Shown in pieces: positions 1-8,792 of a stretch of DNA of 64,000 bases. The notes beneath the pieces are model-generated. The model had not been told where the DNA came from and ran no database searches. It was given only the letters and a program-made list of their open reading frames with translations. The position numbers and the translations under genes were made by a program. This stretch comes from an uncultured Pelagibacteraceae bacterium (GTDB lineage: Bacteria > Pseudomonadota > Alphaproteobacteria > Pelagibacterales > Pelagibacteraceae): the NCBI GenBank assembly GCA_902633185.1, contig CACPFN010000001.1:62001-126000 (forward strand), written 5' to 3'. Each line of letters begins with the position of its first letter. Position 1 is the first letter of the stretch.

Positions 1-1
1 T

Positions 2-1084
2 AAAAAAAATAATGACATGAACGGAGAAGACCAAGAAGGATTTGGAATGTATGATATCACAATTCATAAAGGTCAAAGGGCTAGCGCTTCAAAGTATTAT
101 CTAGAACCTGCAAAAAAAAGAAAAAATTTAAAAGTCTTTACCAATTCTTTTGCTGAAAGGATTATTTTTGAGGGAAAAAAAGCAGTTGGAATAGAGGTAA
201 ATATCAAAAATAAAGTCACAAAGGTTTATGCTAACAAAGAAGTTGTTTTAAGTGGAGGTTCAATCAATTCACCACAACTATTAATGTTATCAGGTGTAGG
301 ACCTGAAAAAGATTTAAAAGATAAAGGAATTAATGTTGTACATTCTTTAGAGGGAGTAGGCCAAAATTTACAAGATCATTTAGAAACCTACATTCAGCAA
401 GAATGTAAGACTAAAGATACACTTTATTCTTATGTTAATAAAATAAATATGCTTAAAATTGGTATTCAATGGTTTCTTTCAAAAAGTGGTCCATGTTCTA
501 CTTCATTTTTAGAAGCAGGTGGTTTCTGCAAATCTTCAGAAGACAAAAGCTATCCAAATATTCAATTTCATTTTTTTCCAGCATTTGTAATCGATCATGG
601 ATTAGTTGATCCTGACAGACATGGTTATCAATTACATGCAAGTTTGAATCAACCTAAAAGTAGAGGGCATATTAAACTAAATAGTTCAAATCCATACGAT
701 TATCCTAAAATTCAATTTAATTATTTAGAAGATGAATATGATTTAAAAGAAACAATTAAGTGTGTTCGTGTAGCTAGGAAAATTTTAAGTCAAGATTCAA
801 TGAAACCATACGCTGGAAAAGAAATAGGACCAGGTGAAAATGCAGCAGATGATGAACAAATTACTGAGTATATCAGATCAAAAGCCGAAACAGCTTATCA
901 CCCATCCTGTACATTAAAAATGGGTGTGGATAAAATGGCGGTAGTTGACGAAAAATTGAAAGTTCATGGTTTGGAAAGTTTAAGAGTTGCAGATGCTTCT
1001 GTTATGCCAGAGATCACAAGCGGTAATTTAAATGCACCAACTTTAATGATAGGTGAAAGAGCAGCTGACTTTATCCTTAATTAG
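2..1084 (+). CDS. GMC-family FAD-dependent oxidoreductase (choline/alcohol dehydrogenase-like), 5' end outside window
   Basis: This is the C-terminal two thirds of a GMC oxidoreductase, a flavoprotein family that oxidises alcohols such as choline. The frame is open to the left edge: codons before the first ATG (base 17) read KKNND and continue conserved sequence. That ATG is therefore internal, and the N-terminal FAD-binding GxGxxG lies outside the window. Visible hallmarks are GMC signature 2 (GGSINSPQLLMLSGVG), the active-site histidine region AYHPSCTLKMG and the C-terminal FAD-contact segment GNLNAPTLMIGERAAD. Its stop overlaps the convergent GFA gene by 8 bases. The substrate cannot be fixed from this part; choline is one option. 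Confidence 0.9.
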   Translation, partial: KKNNDMNGEDQEGFGMYDITIHKGQRASASKYYLEPAKKRKNLKVFTNSFAERIIFEGKKAVGIEVNIKNKVTKVYANKEVVLSGGSINSPQLLMLSGVGPEKDLKDKGINVVHSLEGVGQNLQDHLETYIQQECKTKDTLYSYVNKINMLKIGIQWFLSKSGPCSTSFLEAGGFCKSSEDKSYPNIQFHFFPAFVIDHGLVDPDRHGYQLHASLNQPKSRGHIKLNSSNPYDYPKIQFNYLEDEYDLKETIKCVRVARKILSQDSMKPYAGKEIGPGENAADDEQITEYIRSKAETAYHPSCTLKMGVDKMAVVDEKLKVHGLESLRVADASVMPEITSGNLNAPTLMIGERAADFILN

Positions 1085-1553
1085 ACTCGAGATATTCTTT
1101 ATATCTATCTAAACTTTCTTTAGGCCAAGCAATTTTAGGATCATACATTTCATCATAGCAAATATCTTTGTTTACAATATTTATCCATGGATCTTTACTT
1201 TTAACAAATATGTGTGCTTGAGGTGGAAAAAGCTCTGGATTAGATAAAGTATTTGTTCTGATACTTATCCTTTTAACAGCGAATTCATAGTCAGAATAAA
1301 TGTAAACACCACACTTTTTGCAAAAGTAAACCTTGCAGCTTTTTCCACTGCCTGCAATTAACTTCTTTTCTAAAAGCTCACCTTTGATATCTAATGAACT
1401 TTCAAAAATACTAGTATTAACGACGAAAGATGATCCGGTTATTTTCTTACAATCTTTACAATGACAAGCATGTGTAAATAAAGGCTTAGATTTAATAGTA
1501 TATTCAATTTCTCCACAAATACAGCTACCAGAAATTGGTTTAAAATCTTCCAT
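1077..1553 (-). CDS. GFA/CENP-V family zinc protein
   Basis: This 158-residue protein belongs to the GFA family (glutathione-dependent formaldehyde-activating enzyme-like). The family fold carries zinc on paired cysteines. Visible ligands are C11 and C13 (CICGEIEY), C30, C32 and C35 (ACHCKDCKKITGSSF), and C78 and C81 (CKKCGVYIYSD), the usual family spacing. The length is typical for a single GFA domain and there is no signal peptide. Most family members have no proven formaldehyde chemistry, so no reaction is assigned. The gene is convergent with the GMC oxidoreductase (8-base overlap) and divergent from the DMT permease. Confidence 0.9.
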   Translation of the reverse strand: MEDFKPISGSCICGEIEYTIKSKPLFTHACHCKDCKKITGSSFVVNTSIFESSLDIKGELLEKKLIAGSGKSCKVYFCKKCGVYIYSDYEFAVKRISIRTNTLSNPELFPPQAHIFVKSKDPWINIVNKDICYDEMYDPKIAWPKESLDRYKEYLESN

Positions 1554-1615
1554 AAATACTTTTTAGAGTATCTTATTAATTATGAAGGTTAAAGTTTTTT
1601 TGATATAGCTGCGAT

Positions 1616-2563
1616 ATGCAAACAAACAATAATACAAAGGGTATTTTTTTTATTATGACTGGAATGGCTTTTTTTTCCATTCAAGATTCATTAATAAAAT
1701 TTATTTTTGAAGATATTGCATTATTTGAGTTATATTTGGGAAGAACTTTAATACAAGCGACTATTCTCATATCCTTTTTTTTAATAACAAAAAAAAAAAT
1801 TACTCTTAAAACGCATTATCCTTTTTTAACTTTAGTTAGAGTTGTTTGTTTTTTTTTTGGATTTGCTTTTTTTTATATTTCTTTAACCTTTATGTCTTTG
1901 GCGATGGTTAGTGCTTTGTTTTTCTCATGTCCTTTCTTTATGTCTATGTTTGCTAAATTTTTCTTAAAAGAACAAATTGGAATTAGAAGATGGAGTGCAA
2001 TTGTTGTAGGTTTTATAGGAGTATTAATTGTGCTCAATCCAACACTTGAAGAATTTAATTTTTTCAAATTAGCACCTGTTGGATGCGCACTTTGTTATGC
2101 ATGCTCTATGACAATTACAAAATATACTTCTGATAAGGATAATATTTATACTCAAATGACCTTGCTTTATATTTTTGCTGTCGCTGTAAGTTTAATTATT
2201 TATCTTGTTAGTGGAGACGGGAAATTTAATAATTTTTCTGATCCTACTTTACAATTTATTGTTAGAGAATGGTTTACTAACCCTTCAGCTTCATGGCCAT
2301 ATGTTTTTGTTATGGGAATTGTAGCTTCAATATCATTTTTTTGTGTTTTCTCTGCTTATAGTATTGCGTCACCATCCATAATTTCATTATTTGAATATTC
2401 TTATATAATATTCGCTATGATCGCTGGATATATTCTTTTCGAAACTATTCCAACTACTCGAACTTTTGCCGGGGCGGCAATAATAATTGCTGCTGGTGTT
2501 TATATATATTTTAGAGAAAAAGTAAAAAATCAGATGATAGCAACTGATACACCAAATAGATAA
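1616..2563 (+). CDS. DMT-superfamily EamA transporter
   Basis: This 315-residue integral membrane protein has the two-fold EamA layout of the drug/metabolite transporter superfamily, about ten hydrophobic segments in two halves. The end of the first half (FLKEQIGIRRWSAIVVGFIGVLIVL) and of the second (FETIPTTRTFAGAAIIIAAGVYIYF) show the family pattern of a charged turn followed by a glycine-rich helix. Family members export metabolites or amino acids; the substrate here is unknown. The protease gene follows after only 6 bases, so the two may be cotranscribed. Confidence 0.88.
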   Translation: MQTNNNTKGIFFIMTGMAFFSIQDSLIKFIFEDIALFELYLGRTLIQATILISFFLITKKKITLKTHYPFLTLVRVVCFFFGFAFFYISLTFMSLAMVSALFFSCPFFMSMFAKFFLKEQIGIRRWSAIVVGFIGVLIVLNPTLEEFNFFKLAPVGCALCYACSMTITKYTSDKDNIYTQMTLLYIFAVAVSLIIYLVSGDGKFNNFSDPTLQFIVREWFTNPSASWPYVFVMGIVASISFFCVFSAYSIASPSIISLFEYSYIIFAMIAGYILFETIPTTRTFAGAAIIIAAGVYIYFREKVKNQMIATDTPNR

Positions 2564-2569
2564 TATTTT

Positions 2570-5500
2570 ATGAGAAATAAAATTATTTTTATATCGTTAA
2601 TATTTTATTTTTTAAGTTTAAGCAGTGCTTTTTCAGTAAATTTCAAAGACTATTTAGAATTAAGTGCATGTGTTGATGAATATAATAGTTTTACAGGTTA
2701 TAAAAATAAACTTAGTGAATGTTTCAAAAATCAGGGAATAGAAGTAAATAAAGACTCATTTAAACTAATCGAAAAAAAATCGGGTATTATAGATGATATA
2801 ATTGAGTTAGAACTCCCCAACCAAGAAGTTGTAGCTGAAAAAAAAAGTTTTTTAGAAAAATTAAAAAGTTTTGAAAAAAACCTAAATAAAACATTAAATC
2901 CTGATTTAGATAAAATTGCGCAAGAAGAAAACATATTTAACAAACCATCAGTTTTTTCAGATAATTATAACGAGGCTCAGAATTTTAATATAGATGATAA
3001 AGACTTTAGAAAACTAAATAGACATATAAAAAATAATCCAAATGATATTTACGCACTAACGGAAGATATTAACTTTTTAACATTTGAAAAAGGTTATTTA
3101 TCAGAATTTAAACGACAAGAATTACTTTTAAATGTTTATAATTCCTTTGATCCCCTCTTGTTTAGCAGTTTAGCACCAAAAAATGTTTTTAATCGTACCA
3201 CCAGCGGCTCTCAGTTGGGAGTTTTAGCAGTAATAGGTGGTATTGCTGCTGCTGGTGGAGGTGGTGGTGGAGGTGGTGGAAGCTCTTCTCCTGCTACTTT
3301 GTCATTTTCAGTTTCTGCAAGTAGTTTGGGCGAATGCGACTCGTCAGGAATAACAATAACAGGGTCTTTAACAAAGGCTCACTCTTCAAACATTACAATT
3401 ACCTATAGCACGTCAGGAACTGCTACTAGTGGTACAGATTTCAATCTTTCTTCAACAACATCTACTATATTTGCTGGCGCTACTTCTGGATCTATAACTT
3501 TAACACCAGTAAACGATACTACTAATGAGACATCAGAAACAGTCATAGTATCAGCAAGTGCCTCAGGGATTACAACCACAGGAAATACATCAACAACAAT
3601 CACAATACATGACTACGTGCTCAAGTGTAATTCAACAGCGTACAGCGAAGGTAGTACTAGTAGCCAAAATACAATTAAAAATGCATCGACATGGACAGCA
3701 AGTGAGGCTGGTGGTGCAACACACGCTTATGAACAAATGGGTATACACAAAGTTCATTCTTTTTCATCTGGAGCTACAAATCTGACAGGTGTTGGACAAA
3801 CAATACATGTTGCAGATTTTCATTGTGACGACACTCATGATATTTATAATAATAAGACTATAACTAATCTTGATGATGGAGATCCTGGAGAAAGCACTTT
3901 TGGAGCTGCAACCGCGAGTAATAACCATTGCCAAGGTGTTGCAATGTTTGCAGCTGGAGATAGTAATGCAAGAACTGGTGTGGCGCCAGATGCTGATTTA
4001 GTTTTATCTAGTATTCCAGATATACAAGGTAGTAATGAAGGTGATGACTATGCTGCTGATTTAGATGCTGCTAGAGCCGCAGGAGCAATAGCTTCTAATC
4101 AAAGCTGGGGTTATTCTGATTCAGGAGGTAGTTATAATATATCGGAGTTAAAAACTTCTATAACTAATAATGGTTGGACAGCTGCTGAAGGTTTAGCAAA
4201 TCTCATGCATGGAAGTACATCTGGTCAAGATTTGACTGATGCAAATACTTACGTAACTGCTTTAAATAATTTTGAGGATAGTGGTGTTGTAGTTTGGGCC
4301 GCAGCAAATACAACCACAGAATCTGATGCAAATGCATTAGGTGGTTTACCTGAAATATTTTCAGATCTTGGTGAAGCATGGCTTGTAGCAAATGTTGTTC
4401 AATATACCGGTGACGATGATTTATCTGATGCAACTAGTTCAGAGTTTACTCTTAGAGGAAATCCATGTGGTTCGACAGCTGCCTATTGTTTATCAGTAGA
4501 TGGTTGGGATGTTTATGCTGCAACCTATGTTAACAGCGGCACAAGTATGTATAACACTTCAAGAATTTCTTATGGATCATCTTGGTCTGCTCCAATGGTT
4601 TCGGGAGGAGTTGCTTTAATGGCGCAGGCTTTTCCAAACCATACTCCTGAACAATTAGTAGACAGAATTTTAGCATCTGCAAATAATGTATGGTTTACGC
4701 CAACAGGCGAAACTACATTCACAACACATGGTGCATCAATTAAACATGGCTATCACTCAACTTGGGGTCATGGCGTTCCTGATTTTTACGCAGCTATGTC
4801 TCCAATTACAACCAGTAAAAATCCATTATCATTTGGTGGTGGTGGAAGTGGTGGTGGTGGAGGTGGCTCATCAGGAGGACAGATACCTTTTTCTCAATTG
4901 AATAAATATCCTGTTCAACAAACATCTTTATCGTTATCATCTTCTTTAGGTAATTCAATATCCAATGGCTTAGAAAATAAATTTACATATGCTTATGATG
5001 CACTCAATGGTGGATTTAAATTATATTTAAAAGATTTTATAGATGATCAAAACATCGACAAACAAAAAATTAATTTTACTTTAGAAAAAGAAATTGAGGA
5101 ATTAAATAACTTTACTACTGATATCAAAAATAGTTTTGGAAATTTTAAGGGCGAATTTTTTAATTTTAAAAATCAATTTGATTATGGATCAAGTATTACT
5201 TTAGATAATCCAAGTATAGCAATACAAAATAGTTTGCCAAAAAACAATTATTACAAGAATCCTTTCTTATTAGAGAATAATGGCTTAGGAATTAATCAAA
5301 AAATGTATCTAATGGGAAATGATTTATTTGTTAGTTATAATAATTCCAAAATTAATCCTTTAACAAATATAAATCATGATATTATTTTACCTTTGGAAAC
5401 TTTGGCTTTATCTGTAAATCTAAACAATAAATTATTTGAGAAGTTATCATTAACAACAGGTTTGATGAAGGAAGAGAATAGTTTTCTTCTTTCAAAATCC

Positions 5501-5998
5501 AGTGGAGCATTTGAATTTGAAAATGACAATATAACTAATTTTTATGCTGTGAATTTTAAGAAAAATTTTTCTAAGAATGGTATTCTATCTTTTAATAATA
5601 CGTTGGGTTTTTCAAAATTGAAAAATAATAATAATAATTTTATTATCGGATCATCAGAAGTACTAAGTGCAAGTTTTGAAATCGATTATGAGTTAAATAA
5701 TATTTTTGGTAACGATAAATTGAATTTTACTTTGTCTCAACCAAATAGAGTTGAAAAAGGGGATATGAGATTTAGATTGATAGGTCTATCAAATAAAAAT
5801 GGCATAATACCTTATCAAGATCATACCATTAGCCTTCGTCCAAATGGTAGACAAAAAGATATAATATTAAGTTATTATAAAAATTTTACAGATGATTTTA
5901 AGTTTGGTTTAAAATCAGTTATAACAGATGATTTAGGTCATATTAAAGATAGTAGCCTGAGAACTAATTTATTTGCTACTATTTCTCATAGTTTTTAA
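2570..5998 (+). CDS. Secreted subtilisin-like (S8) protease with C-terminal beta-barrel (autotransporter-like)
   Basis: A 1142-residue surface or secreted protease. A signal peptide spans about residues 1-22. Residues about 23-210 are low-complexity and helical. A glycine run follows near 225-240, then a Calx-beta-like module (about 245-345, with NDTTNETSETVIVS). The S8 domain (about 390-760) has a readable triad: D416 (VADFHCDD), H453 (NNHCQGVAMFA) and S671 (YGSSWSAPMVSGG), with oxyanion N580 (WAAAN). A second glycine-rich linker (about 755-775) leads to about 365 residues rich in alternating hydrophobic strands ending in ISHSF; a terminal Phe is typical of outer-membrane barrels. The layout matches a serine-protease autotransporter, although the Calx-beta module and polyglycine hinges are uncommon. 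The substrate is unknown. A terminator follows. Confidence 0.85.
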   Translation: MRNKIIFISLIFYFLSLSSAFSVNFKDYLELSACVDEYNSFTGYKNKLSECFKNQGIEVNKDSFKLIEKKSGIIDDIIELELPNQEVVAEKKSFLEKLKSFEKNLNKTLNPDLDKIAQEENIFNKPSVFSDNYNEAQNFNIDDKDFRKLNRHIKNNPNDIYALTEDINFLTFEKGYLSEFKRQELLLNVYNSFDPLLFSSLAPKNVFNRTTSGSQLGVLAVIGGIAAAGGGGGGGGGSSSPATLSFSVSASSLGECDSSGITITGSLTKAHSSNITITYSTSGTATSGTDFNLSSTTSTIFAGATSGSITLTPVNDTTNETSETVIVSASASGITTTGNTSTTITIHDYVLKCNSTAYSEGSTSSQNTIKNASTWTASEAGGATHAYEQMGIHKVHSFSSGATNLTGVGQTIHVADFHCDDTHDIYNNKTITNLDDGDPGESTFGAATASNNHCQGVAMFAAGDSNARTGVAPDADLVLSSIPDIQGSNEGDDYAADLDAARAAGAIASNQSWGYSDSGGSYNISELKTSITNNGWTAAEGLANLMHGSTSGQDLTDANTYVTALNNFEDSGVVVWAAANTTTESDANALGGLPEIFSDLGEAWLVANVVQYTGDDDLSDATSSEFTLRGNPCGSTAAYCLSVDGWDVYAATYVNSGTSMYNTSRISYGSSWSAPMVSGGVALMAQAFPNHTPEQLVDRILASANNVWFTPTGETTFTTHGASIKHGYHSTWGHGVPDFYAAMSPITTSKNPLSFGGGGSGGGGGGSSGGQIPFSQLNKYPVQQTSLSLSSSLGNSISNGLENKFTYAYDALNGGFKLYLKDFIDDQNIDKQKINFTLEKEIEELNNFTTDIKNSFGNFKGEFFNFKNQFDYGSSITLDNPSIAIQNSLPKNNYYKNPFLLENNGLGINQKMYLMGNDLFVSYNNSKINPLTNINHDIILPLETLALSVNLNNKLFEKLSLTTGLMKEENSFLLSKSSGAFEFENDNITNFYAVNFKKNFSKNGILSFNNTLGFSKLKNNNNNFIIGSSEVLSASFEIDYELNNIFGNDKLNFTLSQPNRVEKGDMRFRLIGLSNKNGIIPYQDHTISLRPNGRQKDIILSYYKNFTDDFKFGLKSVITDDLGHIKDSSLRTNLFATISHSF
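3251..3282 (+). repeat. Polyglycine-coding GGT/GGA tract 1
   Basis: A short run of GGT/GGA codons encodes about ten consecutive glycines between the N-terminal region and the Calx-beta-like module of the protease. It stands out in otherwise AT-rich sequence and probably encodes a flexible hinge. Such tracts can change length by slippage. Confidence 0.8.
4834..4882 (+). repeat. Polyglycine-coding GGT/GGA tract 2
   Basis: A second GGT/GGA codon run encodes a Gly/Ser linker (GGGGSGGGGGGSSGG) between the S8 protease domain and the C-terminal barrel region of the same protein. It sits where an autotransporter would need a passenger-to-barrel linker. Confidence 0.8.
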
Positions 5999-6057
5999 CA
6001 TTTAAAGATAAAACATTGTTGTCAATAGTTGTTTTTTAATTGAAAAATTGCAAATTT

Positions 6058-6092
6058 TCTCATTGAAAAAAAAATCCAATGAGATTTAATTT
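6058..6092 (+). terminator. Rho-independent terminator after the protease gene
   Basis: A perfect 8-base inverted repeat (TCTCATTG ... CAATGAGA) closes an 11-base loop and is followed by a T-rich stretch (TTTAATTTT). It lies 60 bases past the protease stop and ahead of the binding-protein gene, so it should insulate the two. Confidence 0.7.
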
Positions 6093-6102
6093 TAATTATA
6101 TA

Positions 6103-6116
6103 AATTGTTAACAATT
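6103..6116. promoter_or_regulatory. 14-base perfect palindrome just upstream of the Liv binding protein
   Basis: AATTGTTAACAATT is its own reverse complement and sits 11 bases before the start codon, next to the AAAGGG ribosome-binding site. Its position would suit a repressor operator or an RNA fold affecting translation. In AT-rich DNA a 14-base palindrome can arise by chance, so this is a candidate only. Confidence 0.35.
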
Positions 6117-6127
6117 AAAGGGAAAAT

Positions 6128-7318
6128 ATGAAAAAATTACTAATAGGTATATTCGTGTTTATCTTAAGCTTTACTTCAAAAGCTTTTTCAGATGGACATG
6201 GAATTAAAATGGGTATTATTTTAGGATTTACTGGTCCAATTGAAACCCTAACACCTGCAATGGCTGCTTCTGCTGAACTTGCTTTTAAAGAAGCATCAGA
6301 CTCTGGTTCATTACTAGGTGGAAAAAAAATATCTGTAGAAAGAGCTGACTCAACTTGTGTTGATTCTGCTGCTGCTACAACTGCTGCTGAAGGTTTAATT
6401 TCAGGTGGTGTTGTTGCTATTATGGGTGCTGATTGTTCTGGTGTTACAGGTGCAATAGCAACTAATGTTGCAGTTCCAAATGGTGTCGTTATGATTTCAC
6501 CATCAGCTACATCTCCAGGATTAACTGATCTTAATGATAATGGTTATTTCTTCAGAACTGCTCCATCAGATGCTAGAGGAGGACAAGTCTTAGCGGATAT
6601 TACAAAAGACAGAAAAGTTAAATCATTAGCTGTAACTCATACTAACAATGACTACGGAAAAGGTTTAGCTGATGTTTATGTAGCTGCAGTCAAAGCTCAT
6701 GGTATTAAAGTAACAGCTGTTACAGCACACGAAGAAGGTAAAGGTGACTATGGTGCAGAAGTAGCAACACTTGCAGCAGCAGGTGGAGATGCTCTTGCTG
6801 TATTAGGTTACTTAGATCAAGCTGGTGGTAGTATAATTCAAGGATCATTAGACTCTGGATCATTTGATACTTTTGTTCTTTCAGATGGAATGATTGGTGA
6901 CTCTCTGACTGACAGATTTGGAAAAGATTTAAATAAATCATTTGGATCTTTACCGGGATCAATGGGTAAAGGAGCTGGTATATTTAAAGAAGTAGCTAGT
7001 GCTGGTGGTATTGACTCATCAGGTCCTTACACAGGTGAAAGTTATGATGCAGCAGCCTTAATAACGCTTGCAATGCAAGCTGGTGGAAAAGCTGACAGAA
7101 TGACTGTTCAAAAAAATGTAATGTCAGTAGCCAATGCACCTGGAACAAAAATTTATCCAGGTGAATTAAAGAAAGCACTTGATTTATTAGCAAAAGGTAA
7201 AGCGGTAAACTATGAAGGTGCTACAGCTGTTGAATTTACAGATGTTGGTGAAGCTTTTGGATCTTTTATTGAAAAAGAAATAAAAGGTGGAAAGTTTAAA
7301 GACAAAAAGCAAAGATAA
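6128..7318 (+). CDS. livK: Branched-chain amino acid ABC transporter substrate-binding protein (system 1)
   Basis: A 396-residue periplasmic binding protein of the Leu/Ile/Val type (type I fold, Peripla_BP_6). A signal peptide covers about residues 1-21 and the mature part starts near SDGHGIKMGIILGFTGP, the usual opening strand of the family. AIMGADCSGVTGAIATNVAVP and NDYGKGLADVYVAAVK are typical of lobe one and the hinge. A ribosome-binding site (AAAGGGA) precedes the ATG. Unusually, it lies convergent to the permease/ATPase genes of what appears to be the same transporter, so it has its own promoter. A strong shared terminator separates them. The ligand is inferred from family; other amino acids or short amides are possible. 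Confidence 0.9.
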   Translation: MKKLLIGIFVFILSFTSKAFSDGHGIKMGIILGFTGPIETLTPAMAASAELAFKEASDSGSLLGGKKISVERADSTCVDSAAATTAAEGLISGGVVAIMGADCSGVTGAIATNVAVPNGVVMISPSATSPGLTDLNDNGYFFRTAPSDARGGQVLADITKDRKVKSLAVTHTNNDYGKGLADVYVAAVKAHGIKVTAVTAHEEGKGDYGAEVATLAAAGGDALAVLGYLDQAGGSIIQGSLDSGSFDTFVLSDGMIGDSLTDRFGKDLNKSFGSLPGSMGKGAGIFKEVASAGGIDSSGPYTGESYDAAALITLAMQAGGKADRMTVQKNVMSVANAPGTKIYPGELKKALDLLAKGKAVNYEGATAVEFTDVGEAFGSFIEKEIKGGKFKDKKQR

Positions 7319-7325
7319 TTAGAAA

Positions 7326-7357
7326 TTAAAACCCCAGTTTAGAAACTGGGGTTTTAA
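7326..7357. terminator. Strong bidirectional terminator between livK and livM genes
   Basis: A 15-base perfect stem (TTAAAACCCCAGTTT with its complement) closes a 2-base loop. It is A-rich on the left and T-rich on the right, so it can terminate transcription from both sides. It lies between the convergent binding-protein gene (+) and the liv permease operon (-). Confidence 0.92.
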
Positions 7358-7422
7358 AATAAATATTTGTCAGATAAATAAAATATTAATCCTAAAACAA
7401 TACCTAATAAAATATAATACAT
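7354..7422 (-). CDS. Candidate 22-residue membrane peptide coupled to livM
   Basis: This ORF is too short for the ORF track. Its ATG overlaps the livM stop codon by one base (TAATG), a classic translational-coupling arrangement. The 22 codons read MYYILLGIVLGLIFYLSDKY followed by LF and stop, which is one hydrophobic helix with a short charged tail. Its stop falls within the left arm of the operon terminator. It could be a small membrane protein acting with the LivHM permease, or a chance ORF; in AT-rich DNA 22 codons alone prove nothing. The coupling and hydrophobicity are what support it. Confidence 0.4.
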   Translation of the reverse strand: MYYILLGIVLGLIFYLSDKYLF

Positions 7423-8792
7423 TATTGTTTGATAATTTTTTCTGGAATAATTCCTTGAGGTCTGTAACGCATTATTAAAAGCAAACCAATTCCAATAACC
7501 AAGAATCTAAAATATGGGGCACTTTCAATTAAGTGAACTCTTACTGCATTAGTTTCTGGTAAATGCGATGTAAACAAATTTATTAAAAATAACGCAATTG
7601 GAGCTGCTTCAACCCATAAAAACCAAACTACAAATCCCCCTAGAATTGCTCCAAAATTATTTCCTGTCCCGCCTACTATAACCATGACCCAAATTACAAA
7701 AGTATATCTCATGGGTCTGTAGCTTCCCGGTGTAAACAAACCATCGTTTGTAACCATCATAGCTCCGGCTAAACCAACAATAGCTGATCCTAAAATAAAA
7801 ATAAGAAGATGCTCTTTAACAATATTTTTACCCATAGCGCTTGCTGCTTCTTCATTATCTCTTATAGCCCTCATTTTTCTTCCCCAGGGTGAATATAGAG
7901 CCTTCTGTGTCACAATTAACAAGATAATAACAACAGTAAGAAATAGACCTGTAAAACATAATTTTACATAAACCGAGGAGGCATCAATAACCATTTGATT
8001 TAGAGCTTCTTGCTTATCAGAGATTGAATTAATTAAATTTAATTTTGATGAATTAAATTTTGCAACTAAATTTATAAACCATTCTGAAGTTTGTAAATTT
8101 ATTTCGTATGGTGCTGGTCTTTTTAATCCTATTACATTTTTTACACCTCTTGCCAACCATTCCTCATGTTTAATAATTGAAACGATAATTTCTGCTATTA
8201 ATAATGTTGCAATAGCTAAATAATCTGCACGAAGACCTAATGCAATCTTTCCTATGACAAATGCTAAACTGCCTGCCAAAAGCGCACCAACAATCCAGGA
8301 GAATAAAACGGGCAATCCCATACCACCAAGAAATCCTGTTTTTGCTGGATCAACTGACTCGATCGCCTCAATTCCTGGTGCAGCAGTTATTCTCAATAAA
8401 ATTATTCCACCTAAAATTACAGAGGCTACCGAGTAATTTCTTAATTTAGATTTATCAAATCTGTTAAGTATAAATTTAACTACAAAGATAATTGCAACAA
8501 TTATCCATATACAAGCTAAAATATTTAAACCTCCAACTTGCCAAGCTTTTTTGACTGGTTCAACCGAAACTAAGACTACAGCTAATCCCCCTAAAGCTGT
8601 ATATCCCATTATACCAAAATTAATTAATCCAGCATAACCCCATTGAATATTTGCTCCAATAGTCATAACTGCAGAAATTAAACAATAATTTAGAATAGTT
8701 AATGCAATAGACCAGGATTGAAATATCCCAACCAAAATTATTAAAAATATCATGATTGAATATGCGGCGATGACATTTTTATAATTCCTCAT
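7422..8792 (-). CDS. livM: Branched-chain amino acid ABC transporter permease LivM (system 1)
   Basis: A 456-residue inner-membrane permease of the LivM type, longer than the usual 300-425 residues because of loop insertions, including a hydrophilic segment around 225-270. Family marks are the start of the channel unit (ILNYCLISAVMTIGANIQWGYAGLINFG), the cytoplasmic coupling loop that contacts the ATPase (RAIRDNEEAASAMGKN) and the late WVMVIVGGTGNNFGAILGG segment. It pairs with LivH and uses ATPases LivG and LivF. Its start overlaps the livH stop by 4 bases (ATGA), so translation is probably coupled. Confidence 0.93.
   Translation of the reverse strand: MRNYKNVIAAYSIMIFLIILVGIFQSWSIALTILNYCLISAVMTIGANIQWGYAGLINFGIMGYTALGGLAVVLVSVEPVKKAWQVGGLNILACIWIIVAIIFVVKFILNRFDKSKLRNYSVASVILGGIILLRITAAPGIEAIESVDPAKTGFLGGMGLPVLFSWIVGALLAGSLAFVIGKIALGLRADYLAIATLLIAEIIVSIIKHEEWLARGVKNVIGLKRPAPYEINLQTSEWFINLVAKFNSSKLNLINSISDKQEALNQMVIDASSVYVKLCFTGLFLTVVIILLIVTQKALYSPWGRKMRAIRDNEEAASAMGKNIVKEHLLIFILGSAIVGLAGAMMVTNDGLFTPGSYRPMRYTFVIWVMVIVGGTGNNFGAILGGFVVWFLWVEAAPIALFLINLFTSHLPETNAVRVHLIESAPYFRFLVIGIGLLLIMRYRPQGIIPEKIIKQ

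Noticed and set aside
4203-4433. 76-residue - strand ORF rich in His, Gln and Leu
   Set aside because: Shadow of the protease gene; its composition is an artefact of reading the opposite strand.
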